DNA of 64,000 bases. Origin: Cyanobacterium stanieri PCC 7202 (lineage in GTDB: Bacteria > Cyanobacteriota > Cyanobacteriia > Cyanobacteriales > Cyanobacteriaceae). Under the pieces are notes generated by a model. That model saw only the letters and a list, made by a program, of their open reading frames with translations. It was not told the DNA's origin and searched no databases. Position 1 is the first letter of the stretch, and each line of letters begins with the position of its first letter. The stretch spans positions 1,550,001 through 1,614,000 of the forward strand of contig CP003940.1 of the NCBI GenBank assembly GCA_000317655.1, given 5' to 3'. The position numbers were made by a program, and so were the translations under genes. Of this stretch, positions 47,790-58,983 are shown piece by piece.

Positions 47790-48641
47790 ATGGCGAGTTT
47801 ACCTTCAAAATTAATTTTAGAACCTTTATTAAAGGGCTGGTTATTAGAGGATATTGGTAGGGGCGATCGCACCACAGAAGCGATATTTCCCCTTGGCTCT
47901 AGCACAGGTAAAGCCCATTGGTTACTGAAAGAAGATGGGGTAATTGCAGGTTTACCCATAGCCAAACAAGTATTTCAATTATTAGATGAAAAGATCGTTT
48001 TTTTAGATAAAATTACCGAAGGAGACTCCTGTATATCAGGAACAATTTTAGTAGAAATAGAAGGCTCAAAGGATGCCCTATTAACAGGGGAAAGGGTGGC
48101 ATTAAATCTGGTGATGCACCTTAGCGGTATTGCCACCATGACAAGGAAATATGTGGAAGCCATTGCTGATTATCCCACTCAATTGGTAGATACTCGAAAA
48201 ACCACTCCGGGTTTGAGGATTTTGGAAAAATATGCCACTCAGGTGGGAGGCGCTGTTAATCATCGTATGGGATTAGATGATGCGGTGATGATTAAGGATA
48301 ATCATATCGAAGCGGCAGGAAGTATTGCAAGGGCGATCGCTCTTATTCGTGATAAAATACCTTATCCCCTTACCATTGAGGTGGAAACCAATAACCTCGC
48401 ACAAGTCCAAGAGGCGATCGAGCATCAAGCGGATATTATAATGTTAGATAATATGGCTATTCCCACCATGAAAGAAGCCGTCAAAATTATTCAACAAGCC
48501 CACAAGAAAATCAAAAGCGAAGCCTCTGGCAACGTTACCCTAGATAACATTGCCCAAATAGCCGAGACAGGGGTTGATTTTATTTCCACCAGCGCCACCA
48601 TTACCCGCGCCCCATGGTTAGATTTGAGTATGAAATTTTAA
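47790..48641 (+). CDS. nadC: Nicotinate-nucleotide pyrophosphorylase (carboxylating)
   Basis: Makes nicotinate mononucleotide from quinolinate and PRPP in NAD synthesis. 283 residues, normal length. Visible: [56 protein letters not shown] region, [34 protein letters not shown] and [15 protein letters not shown] start with a poor ribosome-binding site because the leader is repeat C. The 3' end overlaps the convergent hybrid kinase gene by four bases. Confidence 0.97.
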   Translation: MASLPSKLILEPLLKGWLLEDIGRGDRTTEAIFPLGSSTGKAHWLLKEDGVIAGLPIAKQVFQLLDEKIVFLDKITEGDSCISGTILVEIEGSKDALLTGERVALNLVMHLSGIATMTRKYVEAIADYPTQLVDTRKTTPGLRILEKYATQVGGAVNHRMGLDDAVMIKDNHIEAAGSIARAIALIRDKIPYPLTIEVETNNLAQVQEAIEHQADIIMLDNMAIPTMKEAVKIIQQAHKKIKSEASGNVTLDNIAQIAETGVDFISTSATITRAPWLDLSMKF

Positions 48642-51600
48642 CCTTCCATGGATTTTTCGATGGTTTTTCGCAACTCCTGCAAACGTATGGGTTTAGTTAA
48701 ATAATCATTCATCCCCGCCTCCAGACAAATATTTTTATCCCCCTCCATGGCATTAGCAGTCATGGCGATAATATAAGGTTGATGACTGGCATTATCCCTA
48801 ATCCAGCGGGTGGCTTCTAAACCGTCCATCTCTGGCATTTGTATATCCATCAAGATAATGTCATAATCAACTTTTTTCACCGTTTCAATGACTTCCAAAC
48901 CATTTTCTGCCACATCACATTGATAACCTAGTTTTTTCAGACTTAAAACAGCAACTTTTTTATTAACTTTATTATCTTCTGCTAATAAAATCCGTTTAAT
49001 TTGACAATAGTTTAAAGCCCCATCATCTAACGTGTCATTGGTTAAAGTTTCTATATTTTGAGCAAAAGGCAATACAAGGGTAAAGTAAAAAATTGAGCCG
49101 ATATTTTCTCTACTCTCAAACCACATTTCCCCTCCCATCATTTCTACTAAACGTTTACTAATGACTAAGCCCAATCCTGTGCCACCATATTGGCGGGTGA
49201 TAGAATTATCCACTTGGGAAAAGGGTTGAAACAATTTATTTTGTCTATCTTGAGGAATGCCAATCCCCGTATCTTGGATAGTAAATTTAAGACGACAATC
49301 TAATTGGTTAAGAATTTGGCTAGTAATATCAATTTGGATTTTTCCTTGTTTAGTAAACTTAATACCATTACTAACTAGATTTAATAATATTTGTCGAACT
49401 CTTGTGACATCACCAATAAAATATTCACTTTGTAAAGGTTGATAATTAAACACTAAATCTAGTTTTTTGGAGTTGGCTTGAAACTGTAATAAATCTACCA
49501 CACTCTTAAGGGATTCTTGTAAATTAAAAGGCTCTTTTTCTAATTCTAATTTTCCCGATTCTATTTTGGAAAAATCTAAAATATCATTGATAATAACTAA
49601 CAAACTTTCCCCACTATGGCGAATAGTTTTTACAAAGTCTTCTTGCTCAGAATTTAGGGGAGTATCCGCTAATAAATTAGTCATGCCAATAACTCCATTC
49701 ATGGGAGTGCGAATTTCATGACTCATCATGGCTAAAAACTCACTTTTGGCACGGTTTGCCAAATCGGCTTCTTTTCTGGCTTGTAATAACTGCTGATTTT
49801 TGAAAGCTAATTGATTTAATCTTTGTTTTTCTTTTTTGAGTAAATTTGACTGGGCGATGGCAATACCTAACTGGGCGGCAACGGATTCAATTAAATTAAT
49901 CTCTTCCTCATGCCATTGATGAAAATCATCGCAGTGATGAAGGATTATCACCCCATTAATTTTTCCTTGGTAAAAAGTGCCGATAATTAAAATAGATTTG
50001 AGACTGATTTTCTGACAATAGGACACCATCGAACAAAATAAATCATCCTCATATACATTATTCGAGGCGATCGCTCCTTCTTGGTATAAAATTTGATTAA
50101 GAAAAGGATTACCATCAATAGGCACAGGAAAAGACATCATCGAGACATAATCCCCCTGAGAATATTCTGCCCGTAAAGGTAAAGAAAAGAAAGGCTCAAA
50201 CAAACAATCATGAATTAGACAACGATTGACTTTAAAAGCCAAACCAATTTCCCGTGCCGCCGTCGCAAAAATATCGTCAGGATTCAACGTTTGCCTGATT
50301 TTGTCCGTAATACTACTCAACAACAAACTTTTATGTAATTCCTTTTTCAATTGCTTCTCTGCCCTTTCCCTTTCGGTAATATCAAGGGCAATGGCCAAAA
50401 ATACCCGCTTATCCTCGTCTTTTACCAATTGTAAATGAACTTCCACAGGATAAACACTACCATTTTGGCGACGGTGAATAGTTTTGAAAACTAAAATATT
50501 TTGGGTTGAGTTTAGCAAAGGTTTTAACACCTCTTGAAAACTATCATGATCATATTCACAATTAATATCAAGGGGAGTCATCTGTTGTAACTCCTCCCAA
50601 CTATAACCAATATTATGTAAAGCCCCCTGATTGACATATTCAAATAACAAAGTTTCCTCAGAAAAAACATAAATCTCATTCAAACTCACCTCTAAATAAT
50701 GAGCTAATTGTTTCCTCTCTGTTTCTAGGGCAATTTTTTCCGAAATATCCCGTAAAATAACCGTCAAGATGGTATCTTCTTCTGTCACCAAGCGAGAAAT
50801 AGAAGCCTCAATAGGAAACTCCTGCCCTCCTTTTCTTTTTCCAAATACCAATCTTTTGCCATTAACAGAATCATCCCCCATCAGACGACAAGATTTATCA
50901 TTCTCCCGTTGTTCAAAATCTTGAACATATTTTCGATGGGAATTAATAAATCTAGCAGGTAACAACATATCCAAGGATTTACCCAAAACTTCATCGGCAG
51001 TATAATGGAAAATGCGACTTGCCCCTTGATTAAAAATAATTATTTTTTGTTCATGGTTAATGGAAATAATGCCATCTTGGGCAACATTTAAAATACCTGC
51101 CAAGGTTGACTGAGTTTTTTCCAACTCCATCTGCATTTGATGGGATTTCACCAATTCTTTTTGATACTGTTGATTGAGATTGGTTAATTCTAGGGTGCGC
51201 TGGGTAACTTTTTTTTCCAATAGGGCGCTACTTTCTTTTACCTTGGTTAACAAACTAGCCTGTTGGATACCTATAGACAGTTGGATAGCAAGTTTTTCTA
51301 AAAATTCAATTTCTTCTTGTTTCCAAGGACGAATTTTGGAGCAACTATGAGAAATTAATAAACCCCATAAAGACTGATTTACTTCTAAACCTATTACTAA
51401 ATTACCTCGAATATCGAAACTTTCTAATAATTCGATATGACATTTAGTTAAATGACTATTATAAATATCTTCTATGGCAATAGTGGGAAAAGACTTGACA
51501 GAATTTAACCATAATTCTTCAAAACATATATCTCTAATAATTTTATCTTTTAAAGAATATTTTGGGTGAACTGTTGACTCAATCAGGAAAGGATTTCCCC

Positions 51601-52696
51601 AATTTTTTGATACTCTTAAAATAACTACTCGCTCCACAGAAAGTAATTTGCGTACTTCATTGACAGCAGTTTGCAAAATTTTATCTAAGTCTAAGGATGA
51701 GCGAATTCTCAGGGATACATCTAATAATAATGTTTCTCTTTTTTCTGCTTCTTTTAAATTCTCTTTTTGTTGTTGAACAATTTGTTCTAAAAGTTGAGAG
51801 TTTTTATCTTGTAATAGTTCGACTTGTTTTTCTAAAACGGTAATGACATCTTGTAATTCCCTAGGATCAATTCCTTCTAATACGCTACTTTGGGTAATGA
51901 TACCCTGCAGATAACCCTGAGTATCTACGACTACTAAGCGACGGAAGCCTTTTTTTTCCATCATTTTATGCGCATCCCAAAGAGATGAGGTGGTGTTGAT
52001 GACTTTTAGGGGTTTTGTCATCACCTCTTGGGCTTCTAATGTGGAAATATCGAGTCTCAGGGCTTGGTATCTGACAATGTCTTTTTCGGTAATGATGCCA
52101 TGGGGTTTAATTTTATCATGGTCGTCTTTTTGGGCAATTACCACACAACTAATGTGATGTTTTGCCATGAGTTGCGCTAATTCGATTACTTTTTGTTGAG
52201 GAGAAGCATAAATGATATTACGCCTCATTACTTCTTCTACATGACGATGTTTTAAAAGGTCAAGGGGTTGTAGGGTGGCGCGAATGGTTTCGGGAGTGAC
52301 GATACCCACTACCTTAGATTGTTGATCAATTAGGGGTAAATGTCGAATCTTATGGGTTTTAAGAATGTCTATTAATTCTAAAATACTCCCTAGTTTTTCC
52401 TGCTCAAAAGTGATTACATCCCTTGTCATCACTTCTGCGGCTACCATTTCCTCTACTGGTAAGTTTTTCGCCGAGAGTCTGACTATGTCTCTTTCGGTTA
52501 TTAATCCTACCAGACGTTCATTGTTAATGACTAGGGCGCAGCTGAAGTGTTTATTTTTGTATCCTGTGAAGTCGTTGCTTTTTATTTGGCTAAGTTGGGT
52601 AACTACATCTAATAGACTGGTATCTAGTTTTACGCTAATGTAGTTATTACTAAGGGCTTTATGGTTTATTAACCTCGATTTATTTTCACTGGACAT
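48638..52696 (-). CDS. Hybrid sensor histidine kinase with CBS, GAF and PAS domains
   Basis: 1,352 residues with no clear transmembrane segment, so probably cytosolic. Order: two CBS pairs (~10-290, e.g. [45 protein letters not shown]), coiled coil, GAF (~330-475), coiled coil, PAS (~530-650, [20 protein letters not shown]), a second PAS (~650-780), GAF (~790-930), coiled coil, HisKA with H993 in [12 protein letters not shown], HATPase_c ([33 protein letters not shown]) and a receiver domain with D1284 in [14 protein letters not shown]. The CBS and GAF domains suggest nucleotide or metabolite sensing. No separate response regulator adjoins it. Confidence 0.92.
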   Translation of the reverse strand: MSSENKSRLINHKALSNNYISVKLDTSLLDVVTQLSQIKSNDFTGYKNKHFSCALVINNERLVGLITERDIVRLSAKNLPVEEMVAAEVMTRDVITFEQEKLGSILELIDILKTHKIRHLPLIDQQSKVVGIVTPETIRATLQPLDLLKHRHVEEVMRRNIIYASPQQKVIELAQLMAKHHISCVVIAQKDDHDKIKPHGIITEKDIVRYQALRLDISTLEAQEVMTKPLKVINTTSSLWDAHKMMEKKGFRRLVVVDTQGYLQGIITQSSVLEGIDPRELQDVITVLEKQVELLQDKNSQLLEQIVQQQKENLKEAEKRETLLLDVSLRIRSSLDLDKILQTAVNEVRKLLSVERVVILRVSKNWGNPFLIESTVHPKYSLKDKIIRDICFEELWLNSVKSFPTIAIEDIYNSHLTKCHIELLESFDIRGNLVIGLEVNQSLWGLLISHSCSKIRPWKQEEIEFLEKLAIQLSIGIQQASLLTKVKESSALLEKKVTQRTLELTNLNQQYQKELVKSHQMQMELEKTQSTLAGILNVAQDGIISINHEQKIIIFNQGASRIFHYTADEVLGKSLDMLLPARFINSHRKYVQDFEQRENDKSCRLMGDDSVNGKRLVFGKRKGGQEFPIEASISRLVTEEDTILTVILRDISEKIALETERKQLAHYLEVSLNEIYVFSEETLLFEYVNQGALHNIGYSWEELQQMTPLDINCEYDHDSFQEVLKPLLNSTQNILVFKTIHRRQNGSVYPVEVHLQLVKDEDKRVFLAIALDITERERAEKQLKKELHKSLLLSSITDKIRQTLNPDDIFATAAREIGLAFKVNRCLIHDCLFEPFFSLPLRAEYSQGDYVSMMSFPVPIDGNPFLNQILYQEGAIASNNVYEDDLFCSMVSYCQKISLKSILIIGTFYQGKINGVIILHHCDDFHQWHEEEINLIESVAAQLGIAIAQSNLLKKEKQRLNQLAFKNQQLLQARKEADLANRAKSEFLAMMSHEIRTPMNGVIGMTNLLADTPLNSEQEDFVKTIRHSGESLLVIINDILDFSKIESGKLELEKEPFNLQESLKSVVDLLQFQANSKKLDLVFNYQPLQSEYFIGDVTRVRQILLNLVSNGIKFTKQGKIQIDITSQILNQLDCRLKFTIQDTGIGIPQDRQNKLFQPFSQVDNSITRQYGGTGLGLVISKRLVEMMGGEMWFESRENIGSIFYFTLVLPFAQNIETLTNDTLDDGALNYCQIKRILLAEDNKVNKKVAVLSLKKLGYQCDVAENGLEVIETVKKVDYDIILMDIQMPEMDGLEATRWIRDNASHQPYIIAMTANAMEGDKNICLEAGMNDYLTKPIRLQELRKTIEKSMEG

Positions 52697-52953
52697 TGGT
52701 TATTGAATAGATTTTTGTCGGTGGTAGTTTTGGGGATAATTTAATATTTTTTTAAGTTTTATTTTCTGCAAATATTTTTTAGATTAATTAATATTCTTGG
52801 ATTAAGGGCGATCGCCTTTAATTCTAACAAGAAAAAGAAAAAAGAGATTAAAATGTATCAAAAACTAAAACTAAGTTTATGTCTATAAATTACGGATGAA
52901 AATATACTTAGTTAGAAATAAAAGGAAACTATTTAATTTTTATTATAACAAAT
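52697..52953. other. Intergenic region between the hybrid kinase and the photolyase gene
   Basis: AT-rich, with one HIP1 octamer near 52808 and no other recognisable site. It holds the divergent promoters, which I cannot place. Confidence 0.4.
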
Positions 52954-54513
52954 ATGACTATTGGCATTTGGATTTTAGGGGATCAATTAAGCAAAAATAA
53001 CTCTGCTTTGAAAAGCTGTATAAAAGATAAAAAAAATACTCCCATTATCTTCATAGAATCTTGGCAACTAGCTTCTTTAGAATACTATCACTGTCAAAAA
53101 CTAATTTTTATCTGGTCTGCCATGCGTCATTTTGCAGAAGAATTAAAAAATGATGGTTGGTCAGTTACTTATACCATTAGTGATAACTTTTGTGACTCTT
53201 TAATTAATTGGATAAAAGTTAATAAAATTGAAGAATTAAGATTAATGAGTCCTAATGATAATCGTATTAGACCATTTGATAGTGATTTAATTTTCCCTAC
53301 TAATAATGATAAATCTTTTTTTAGTTTTTTGGCAGAAGATGATATAAATTGTCATATAAATATTTTTTCTAATAGTAACTTTTTATGGAAACCCCAAGAT
53401 TTTCAACAGTGGGCAAAAAAGAGGAAAAAACTTCTCCTAGAAGACTTTTATCGAGAAAGTCGTAAGAGATTTAACATACTTTTGAGCGAGGAAAATAAGC
53501 CCATTGGTGGAAAATGGAACTTAGATAAAGAAAACCGTCAACCACCAAAAAAGAATTTAGAAACTCCCCCTACCTTATTTTTTGAACCTGATACCATAAC
53601 TTTAGAAGTAATAGAAAAAGTCAAAAATATTAAAGACAAAACCTATGGTAATAGTGAACCTTTTAGGTGGGCAGTAACTAGACAACAAGCATTAGAAGTA
53701 TTAAATCACTTTATCAAATATCGGTTAAACCAATTTGGCACATATCAAGATGCCATGGTAACAGGAGAGGAATTTATGTGGCATAGTCTTATCTCTCCTT
53801 ATATAAATGTGGGTTTACTACAACCATTAGAAGTTATAAAAGCTGTGGAAAATGCCTACCATCAAGGAGATTATCCTCTCAACTCCGTGGAGGGATTTAT
53901 TCGTCAAATCCTCGGGTGGCGAGAATATATGTATGGATTGTATAACTATGTGGATGATGATTATTTTAGTAGCAATTGGTTTGATCATCAAAATCCTATC
54001 CCCGACTTTTTTTGGGATAGTAAACAAGCTGATATGAATTGTTTACACCAAGTATTAAAACAAACAGAAAATACTGGTTATGCCCACCATATCCAAAGAT
54101 TAATGATTCTCAGTAATTACGGTTTGGTGGCGGGAATTTCTCCCCAAGAATTAAAAAAATGGTTTCATACCGCCTTCATCGATGCCTATGACTGGGTAAT
54201 GCAAACTAATGTATTGGGTATGGGGCAGTTTGCTGATGGTGGTATCCTTGCATCAAAACCCTACGCTTCTTCTGCTAATTATATTAATAAAATGAGTGAT
54301 TATTGTAAGGGATGTCGTTATAATCCCAAGGAGAAGTTAACGGAAAATGCTTGTCCATTTAATTATTTATACTGGGATTTTTTGGCAAGACATGAGGAAA
54401 AGTTACGCACCCAAGGGCGGATGAATTTGGTGTTAAAACATTTGGAGAAAATGTCTACAGAAGACTTAGAAACTATTAAATTTTTAGCAAGGAAAAGAAT
54501 GGAAAATGGTTAA
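52954..54513 (+). CDS. FeS-containing prokaryotic photolyase/cryptochrome-related protein (FeS-BCP, PhrB-like)
   Basis: 519 residues. Begins TIGIWILGDQLSKNNSALK, the usual start of this deoxyribodipyrimidine photolyase-related group. The C-terminal CKGCRYNPKEKLTENACPF, with C451, C454 and C467 plus C363 in ADMNCLHQV, gives Cys spacings of 88, 3 and 13. These equal the spacing of the 4Fe-4S ligands of Agrobacterium PhrB (350, 438, 441, 454). Members bind FAD and a lumazine antenna and repair (6-4) photoproducts. Activity as repair enzyme or photoreceptor cannot be separated by sequence. Confidence 0.92.
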   Translation: MTIGIWILGDQLSKNNSALKSCIKDKKNTPIIFIESWQLASLEYYHCQKLIFIWSAMRHFAEELKNDGWSVTYTISDNFCDSLINWIKVNKIEELRLMSPNDNRIRPFDSDLIFPTNNDKSFFSFLAEDDINCHINIFSNSNFLWKPQDFQQWAKKRKKLLLEDFYRESRKRFNILLSEENKPIGGKWNLDKENRQPPKKNLETPPTLFFEPDTITLEVIEKVKNIKDKTYGNSEPFRWAVTRQQALEVLNHFIKYRLNQFGTYQDAMVTGEEFMWHSLISPYINVGLLQPLEVIKAVENAYHQGDYPLNSVEGFIRQILGWREYMYGLYNYVDDDYFSSNWFDHQNPIPDFFWDSKQADMNCLHQVLKQTENTGYAHHIQRLMILSNYGLVAGISPQELKKWFHTAFIDAYDWVMQTNVLGMGQFADGGILASKPYASSANYINKMSDYCKGCRYNPKEKLTENACPFNYLYWDFLARHEEKLRTQGRMNLVLKHLEKMSTEDLETIKFLARKRMENG

Positions 54514-54520
54514 TAATTAG

Positions 54521-54570
54521 CCTGAGTTGGGGATAATGGTTGTCAGTATGCTACGTCCGTACAGGTTGCA
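54521..54570. repeat. Repeat family A terminus with CGTCCGTACAGG block
   Basis: CCTGAGTTGGGGATAATGG is followed by ATGCTACGTCCGTACAGG (54548-54566), the same block as at 2935-2961. The opposite end is missing. Confidence 0.6.
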
Positions 54571-54591
54571 GGTATTAAGATGATGAGAAGT

Positions 54592-54672
54592 AATATCAAG
54601 TTCGAGTAATCAGTTATGAACAAGATTGCTGCCACTGCCCCCTAAATCCCCCAATTCTGGGGGACTTTGATT
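54592..54672. repeat. Repeat family B, copy truncated at the mtnA end
   Basis: The left end AATATCAAGTTCG, then AGTAATCAGTTATGAACAAG and the inverted core CCCCCTAAATCCCCCAATTC, matches the complete copy. The far end stops within a few bases of the mtnA stop codon (54675). Confidence 0.7.
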
Positions 54673-54674
54673 GA

Positions 54675-55817
54675 TTAGACAACAAATGGACTAAAATCTG
54701 GATATAGATTTTTGATACCCTCAGCAGTGGCAGGGCATACACCCCTATCCGTGATTAAACCTGTAATCAGACGGGCAGGGGTGACATCAAAACCGTAATT
54801 GGCTGCGGGGCTATTTTCGGGGGTTAATAATACTTCGATGATTTCCCCATCTTTTAACCCTTTGATATATTTTACTTCTGTTGCGTCTCTTTGTTCGATG
54901 GGAATTTGTTTGACACCGTCACTAATACCCCAGTCAAAGGCTGAGTAGGTAAGGGCTACATAAAAAGGGATATTGTTATCCTTGGCGGCTAGGGCTTTAA
55001 GATAGGTACCTATTTTATTGGCTACATCTCCAGTATAGCTGGTGCGATCGCTCCCTACAATAACTATATCCACCATACCATGTTGCATGAGATGACCCCC
55101 CACATTATCAGGAATGACGGTGTGGGGTACTCCCTGCTGTCCTAATTCCCATGCTGTTAACCTTGCCCCTTGATTACGAGGGCGAGTTTCATCCACCCAT
55201 ACATGAACTTTTAAGCCCTTGCGATGGGCTTCGTAAATGGGGGAGGTAGCGGTGCCATTATCCACACAACCAAGCCATCCTGCGTTGCAGTGGGTAAGGA
55301 TGTTAACGGTGTCTCCCTGTTTTTGCTCACTAAGGTTTTTAATTAACTCGAAACCATGTTCACCAATACTCTTACATAATTGTACATCCTCAAGGGCGAT
55401 CGCCCCTGCCACTGCCAAAGTTTTCTCGATGATAGCCTCTATATCATTACCCAAGGGTTTGATGGCTTCTAACTGACGATTTATCGCCCACTCAAGGTTA
55501 ACCGCCGTCGGTCTAGTTTGACGCAATTTCGCCCCCATTGCCTCTAAAAACTCCTGCACCTCAAATTTGCCCTGAGCCTTAGCTTCAAGGGCGGCTAGGT
55601 ACATCCCATACCCTGCTGATGCACCTATTACCCCTGCTCCCCTCACGTGCATTTCCTTAATGGCGATCGCCACCTCATCCACGGTGGTTAAATCTTCAAT
55701 CACAAAACGATGGGGCAAATGCCGTTGATCAATTACTTGAATTACTTCAGGTTGATCAGGTTTTAACCAAATAGTACGATAAGACTTCCCATTAACATCC
55801 ATAAAATGCCATCTCAC
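54675..55817 (-). CDS. mtnA: S-methyl-5-thioribose-1-phosphate isomerase
   Basis: Methionine salvage: converts methylthioribose-1-phosphate to methylthioribulose-1-phosphate. 380 residues, eIF2B-like fold. Visible: RGAGVIGASAGYGMYL, ILTHCNAGWLGCVDNGTA with the catalytic Cys, VWVDETRPRNQGARLTAWEL, VIVGSDRTSYTGDVANKIGT with the catalytic Asp, and YVALTYSAFDWGISDG. The ATG at 55817 is used here; an in-frame ATG at 55802 (MDVNGKSYRTIWL) is a good alternative. No other salvage gene adjoins it. Confidence 0.95.
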   Translation of the reverse strand: MRWHFMDVNGKSYRTIWLKPDQPEVIQVIDQRHLPHRFVIEDLTTVDEVAIAIKEMHVRGAGVIGASAGYGMYLAALEAKAQGKFEVQEFLEAMGAKLRQTRPTAVNLEWAINRQLEAIKPLGNDIEAIIEKTLAVAGAIALEDVQLCKSIGEHGFELIKNLSEQKQGDTVNILTHCNAGWLGCVDNGTATSPIYEAHRKGLKVHVWVDETRPRNQGARLTAWELGQQGVPHTVIPDNVGGHLMQHGMVDIVIVGSDRTSYTGDVANKIGTYLKALAAKDNNIPFYVALTYSAFDWGISDGVKQIPIEQRDATEVKYIKGLKDGEIIEVLLTPENSPAANYGFDVTPARLITGLITDRGVCPATAEGIKNLYPDFSPFVV

Positions 55818-55908
55818 TAATTATCAAAAACAAAAATCGTACCATATTTGATCGGTAAATAACATGATTTTTATAAATTAATATAAGAGAAATTAGATAA
55901 TATTGAAA

Positions 55909-56190
55909 ATGAATTTTGAATGGGATATAAATAAAAACATTAGTAATCAACAAAAACATGGGATTACTTTTGAAGAAGCACAGTCAATTTTTGATGATTT
56001 ATCCGCTATTATTTTTGAAGATAATCGATTTGCTTATGGTGAATATCGATGCATCATTATAGGTCAAATATATTTAGAAACTATCCAGAAGTATATTTTA
56101 GGTGTTGTAGTTTATACTGAAAGAGCAGATACGATTCGGATTATTTCAGCGAGAAAAGCCTCTAAACAGGAAAGGAGACTATATGAGTAA
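55909..56190 (+). CDS. brnT: BrnT family type II toxin
   Basis: 93 residues from ATG 55909 (an in-frame TTG six bases upstream is less likely). Family markers: FEWDINKNISNQQKHGITFEEA at the start, DNRFAYGEYRCIIIG in the middle and the signature IRIISARKASKQERRLYE at the end. BrnT is a RelE-fold ribosome-dependent endoribonuclease that halts translation. The gap-filling segment LETIQKYILGVVVYTE is a few residues longer than usual. Its stop overlaps the brnA start by eight bases. Confidence 0.9.
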   Translation: MNFEWDINKNISNQQKHGITFEEAQSIFDDLSAIIFEDNRFAYGEYRCIIIGQIYLETIQKYILGVVVYTERADTIRIISARKASKQERRLYE

Positions 56191-56464
56191 CACAAACTTT
56201 TCTGATATGTCAAAAGAAGAAAGACAAACAATGCTTTGGAAAATGTCTGATGAAGATATTGATTTTAGTGATATACCCGAAATAGATGAAAATTTTTTCA
56301 AGACAGCCAAAAGAGTTGAACATCCCCACAAGTCTAAAACAGATACCGTTAGAATAAAATCAGATCTCATAAACTGGTTTAAAAACCATGCCCAGAAAGA
56401 TAATTATGAAGTTTTAATCAATGATGTACTGGAAAACTACATTCAGCATCAAACACCCAATTAA
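56183..56464 (+). CDS. brnA: BrnA family antitoxin
   Basis: 93 residues: a variable acidic N-terminus (MSDEDIDFSDIPEIDENFF) that would wrap the toxin, then a C-terminal ribbon-helix-helix domain (TDTVRIKSDLINWFKNHAQK). Pairs with BrnT and represses the operon. It lies in the standard toxin-first order with an 8-base overlap. Its stop codon is inside the left terminus of a family B repeat. Confidence 0.88.
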   Translation: MSNTNFSDMSKEERQTMLWKMSDEDIDFSDIPEIDENFFKTAKRVEHPHKSKTDTVRIKSDLINWFKNHAQKDNYEVLINDVLENYIQHQTPN

Positions 56465-56568
56465 TATCAAGTTCGGATAAATTGTTACAATGAAAGTCCC
56501 CCAGAATTGGGGGATTTAGGGGGCGAAACAGGATTCCTTTTCATAACTGATTCGTCGAACTTGATATT
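56463..56568. repeat. Repeat family B, complete MITE-like copy
   Basis: 106 bp. Termini AATATCAAGTTCG (56463-56475) and CGAACTTGATATT (56556-56568) are perfect inverted repeats, extending imperfectly to ~34 bp. Core: GTCCCCCAGAATTGGGGGAT, then TTTAGGGGGC. The left end begins one base inside the brnA stop codon, so the stop is shared with the repeat. Confidence 0.85.
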
Positions 56569-56595
56569 ATTACATAATGAGTAAGCCATTGTAGA

Positions 56596-56610
56596 GTGGG
56601 CATTGCCCAC
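56596..56610. repeat. Repeat family D hairpin near the mnmG 3' end
   Basis: GTGGGC-ATT-GCCCAC, the same hairpin core as after leuS, 22 bases past the mnmG stop. Confidence 0.5.
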
Positions 56611-56631
56611 CATATTAAATTATGCTTTAGA

Positions 56632-58536
56632 TTATTTTTTCAAAAGATTACTTTGCATCTCCAAATAAATCAACAAAGCATTAACATCCGCAGGATTTAC
56701 CCCACCAATGCGGGTAGCCTGTCCAATGGTTAAAGGTCTAACTTTGGTTAACTTTTCCCTCGCTTCCATAGACAAAGTTTCGATTTTCATATAATCTAAA
56801 TCTTCATGTAATTTACGATTACTATGACGGGCAATTTGATCAATTTGCTTTTGTTGTCTTTGAATATATCCCGAGTATTTTATCTCAATTTCTGCGCCCT
56901 CTTTTTCCGCCTTATTCAACTGAGGATTATGTAAATTATATCGCTCTAAATCTTCATAATGAAACTGTGGACGGCGCAACAAATCCGCAAGGGTGATAGA
57001 ACCTTTTATTTTTTGTTCCGTATCCGCTACGATTTTAATAGCAACCTCATCCCTTTCCTTAATTCTCGTTTCGTATAACCTTTCTTGTTCAGCAATAATA
57101 TTTTTTTGTTTTTCCTGATATAAATTCCAGCGGCGATCGCAAATTAACCCTATTTCACGACCAATAGGAGTCATACGCTGATCAGCATTATCAGATCTTA
57201 AAATTAAACGATATTCAGAGCGAGAAGTCAACATCCGATAAGGCTCACGTAAATCCTTAGTACACAAATCATCAATCAAAGTACCCAAATAACTTTGCTC
57301 ACGGGGAAAAACAATCATCTCCTTACCCTGAGAAAAACGAGCCGCATTAATACCAGCCACAATACCCTGCGCCGCCGCCTCCTCATAGCCCGTCGTACCA
57401 TTAATCTGCCCTGCCGAAAATAACCCCTCAATGCGTTTTGTCATCAAAGTAGGATAACACTGAGTCGCAGGTAAAAAATCATACTCCACCGCATAGGCAG
57501 GGCGTAACATCACACAATTTTCCAACCCTGGTAAAGTTTGCAACATTTGCAACTGTATATTTTCAGGTAAACCCGTAGAAAACCCTTGAATATATAACTC
57601 AGGAATATCTCTCCCTTCAGGCTCAATAAAAATTTGATGACTATCCTTATCCGCAAAACGAACAATCTTATCCTCAATACTAGGACAATAACGGGGCCCC
57701 TTCGAGTCAATAAAACCGCCATAAATAGGAGACAAATGGAGATTATCCTTAATCAACTGATGAGTTTTAGTGGTGGTACGGGTGAGATAACAGTTCATTT
57801 GTTCTCGTTCAATCCACACTTCAGGATCAAAACTAAACCAGCGAATCTCCTCATCAGGGGGTTGCACCTCCATTTTTGTATAGTCAACGGTGCGCTTATC
57901 TACCCTTGCAGGAGTACCAGTTTTTAATCTGCCCGTTTCAAAGCCCAAATCATTAAGAGTCTCCGTCAAACCTACCGCCGCAAATTCTCCTGCCCTTCCT
58001 GCGGACATGGATTTACCACCAATCCAGATTTTGCCATCCAAAAAAGTACCCGTAGTTAAAACCACCGCCTTAGTTTTAAAACAAGTACCGAAATAGGTTT
58101 GTACCCCAATCACCTCATCATTTTTCCCCAACACCAAATCTGTCACCATCCCTTCACGGATAGACAAATTTGGCTCATTTTCCACAATATTTTTCATCAC
58201 CGCCGCATATTCGCGCTTATCGGTTTGCGCCCGTAATGCCCATACCGCAGGGCCACGGGAATTATTTAACACCCTTTTTTGTAAATATGTCCTATCCGCC
58301 ATTTTGCCAATTTCTCCCCCCAATGCGTCGATTTCGTGGGTGAGTTGAGATTTTGCCGGGCCACCCACCGCAGGATTACAAGGTTGCCAAGCGATTTTAT
58401 CCAGATTAAGGGTTAACATCAGAGTACGACATCCTAACCTAGCACTTGCCAAGGCTGATTCACAGCCAGAATGTCCACCACCAATAATGATTACATCAAA
58501 TTCATCTTGAAATTCTACGGGGGTTTTAATGGTCAT
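56632..58536 (-). CDS. mnmG: tRNA uridine-5-carboxymethylaminomethyl modification enzyme
   Basis: With MnmE makes the cmnm5U34 modification in tRNA anticodons. 634 residues, FAD-binding. N-terminal [20 protein letters not shown] is the dinucleotide fold; other signatures are [21 protein letters not shown] (family motif), [12 protein letters not shown] and [20 protein letters not shown]. The C-terminal helical tRNA-binding domain is complete ([18 protein letters not shown]). ATG start. No mnmE in the window. Confidence 0.97.
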   Translation of the reverse strand: MTIKTPVEFQDEFDVIIIGGGHSGCESALASARLGCRTLMLTLNLDKIAWQPCNPAVGGPAKSQLTHEIDALGGEIGKMADRTYLQKRVLNNSRGPAVWALRAQTDKREYAAVMKNIVENEPNLSIREGMVTDLVLGKNDEVIGVQTYFGTCFKTKAVVLTTGTFLDGKIWIGGKSMSAGRAGEFAAVGLTETLNDLGFETGRLKTGTPARVDKRTVDYTKMEVQPPDEEIRWFSFDPEVWIEREQMNCYLTRTTTKTHQLIKDNLHLSPIYGGFIDSKGPRYCPSIEDKIVRFADKDSHQIFIEPEGRDIPELYIQGFSTGLPENIQLQMLQTLPGLENCVMLRPAYAVEYDFLPATQCYPTLMTKRIEGLFSAGQINGTTGYEEAAAQGIVAGINAARFSQGKEMIVFPREQSYLGTLIDDLCTKDLREPYRMLTSRSEYRLILRSDNADQRMTPIGREIGLICDRRWNLYQEKQKNIIAEQERLYETRIKERDEVAIKIVADTEQKIKGSITLADLLRRPQFHYEDLERYNLHNPQLNKAEKEGAEIEIKYSGYIQRQQKQIDQIARHSNRKLHEDLDYMKIETLSMEAREKLTKVRPLTIGQATRIGGVNPADVNALLIYLEMQSNLLKK

Positions 58537-58631
58537 TTTTTCCTTATATCTATCTGCAAAACTGAGGTGCTTAATCTAATTCTACCTCAGTAGTGAGGTT
58601 TTAGGTGTCAGGTTACAGGTGTCAGGTTTCA

Positions 58632-58913
58632 CCTAATCGTATTAATTCAGTTGAAATAATTATCGAAGTTTTATCTGACTCTACCCAAAACTATGATAAA
58701 ACTGAAAAATTCAGAGCCTACCGTTCTTTACCTAGTTTACAAGAATATATCTTGATTTCCCAATCTGGTTATTATGTAGAACAGTTTATCAAACAATCTG
58801 AGCAACAATGGTTATTTAACGTCATAGAAGGGGAAAATAGTAATCTTGAGTTAGCTAGTATTGATTTTTCGATTTCTTTTTCTCAACTTTATCAAAGAAT
58901 AGTTTTTGAGTAA
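58632..58913 (+). pseudogene. Uma2 family remnant (C-terminal half only)
   Basis: About 90 residues matching the second half of a Uma2 protein: VEIIIEVLSDSTQNYDKTEK, YRSLPSLQEYILIS, FSQLYQRIVFE. The catalytic N-terminal half is absent; upstream bases are GGTGTCAGGT-type repeats, so the gene was truncated. A frame continuing upstream to 58605 has no family similarity. It probably has no function. Confidence 0.78.
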
Positions 58914-58983
58914 TCTTGTTCACAAAATAAAATCAAGGAAAATGTTACACTAAAATCAGTAAAATCCATATAAATCAAAGGAT

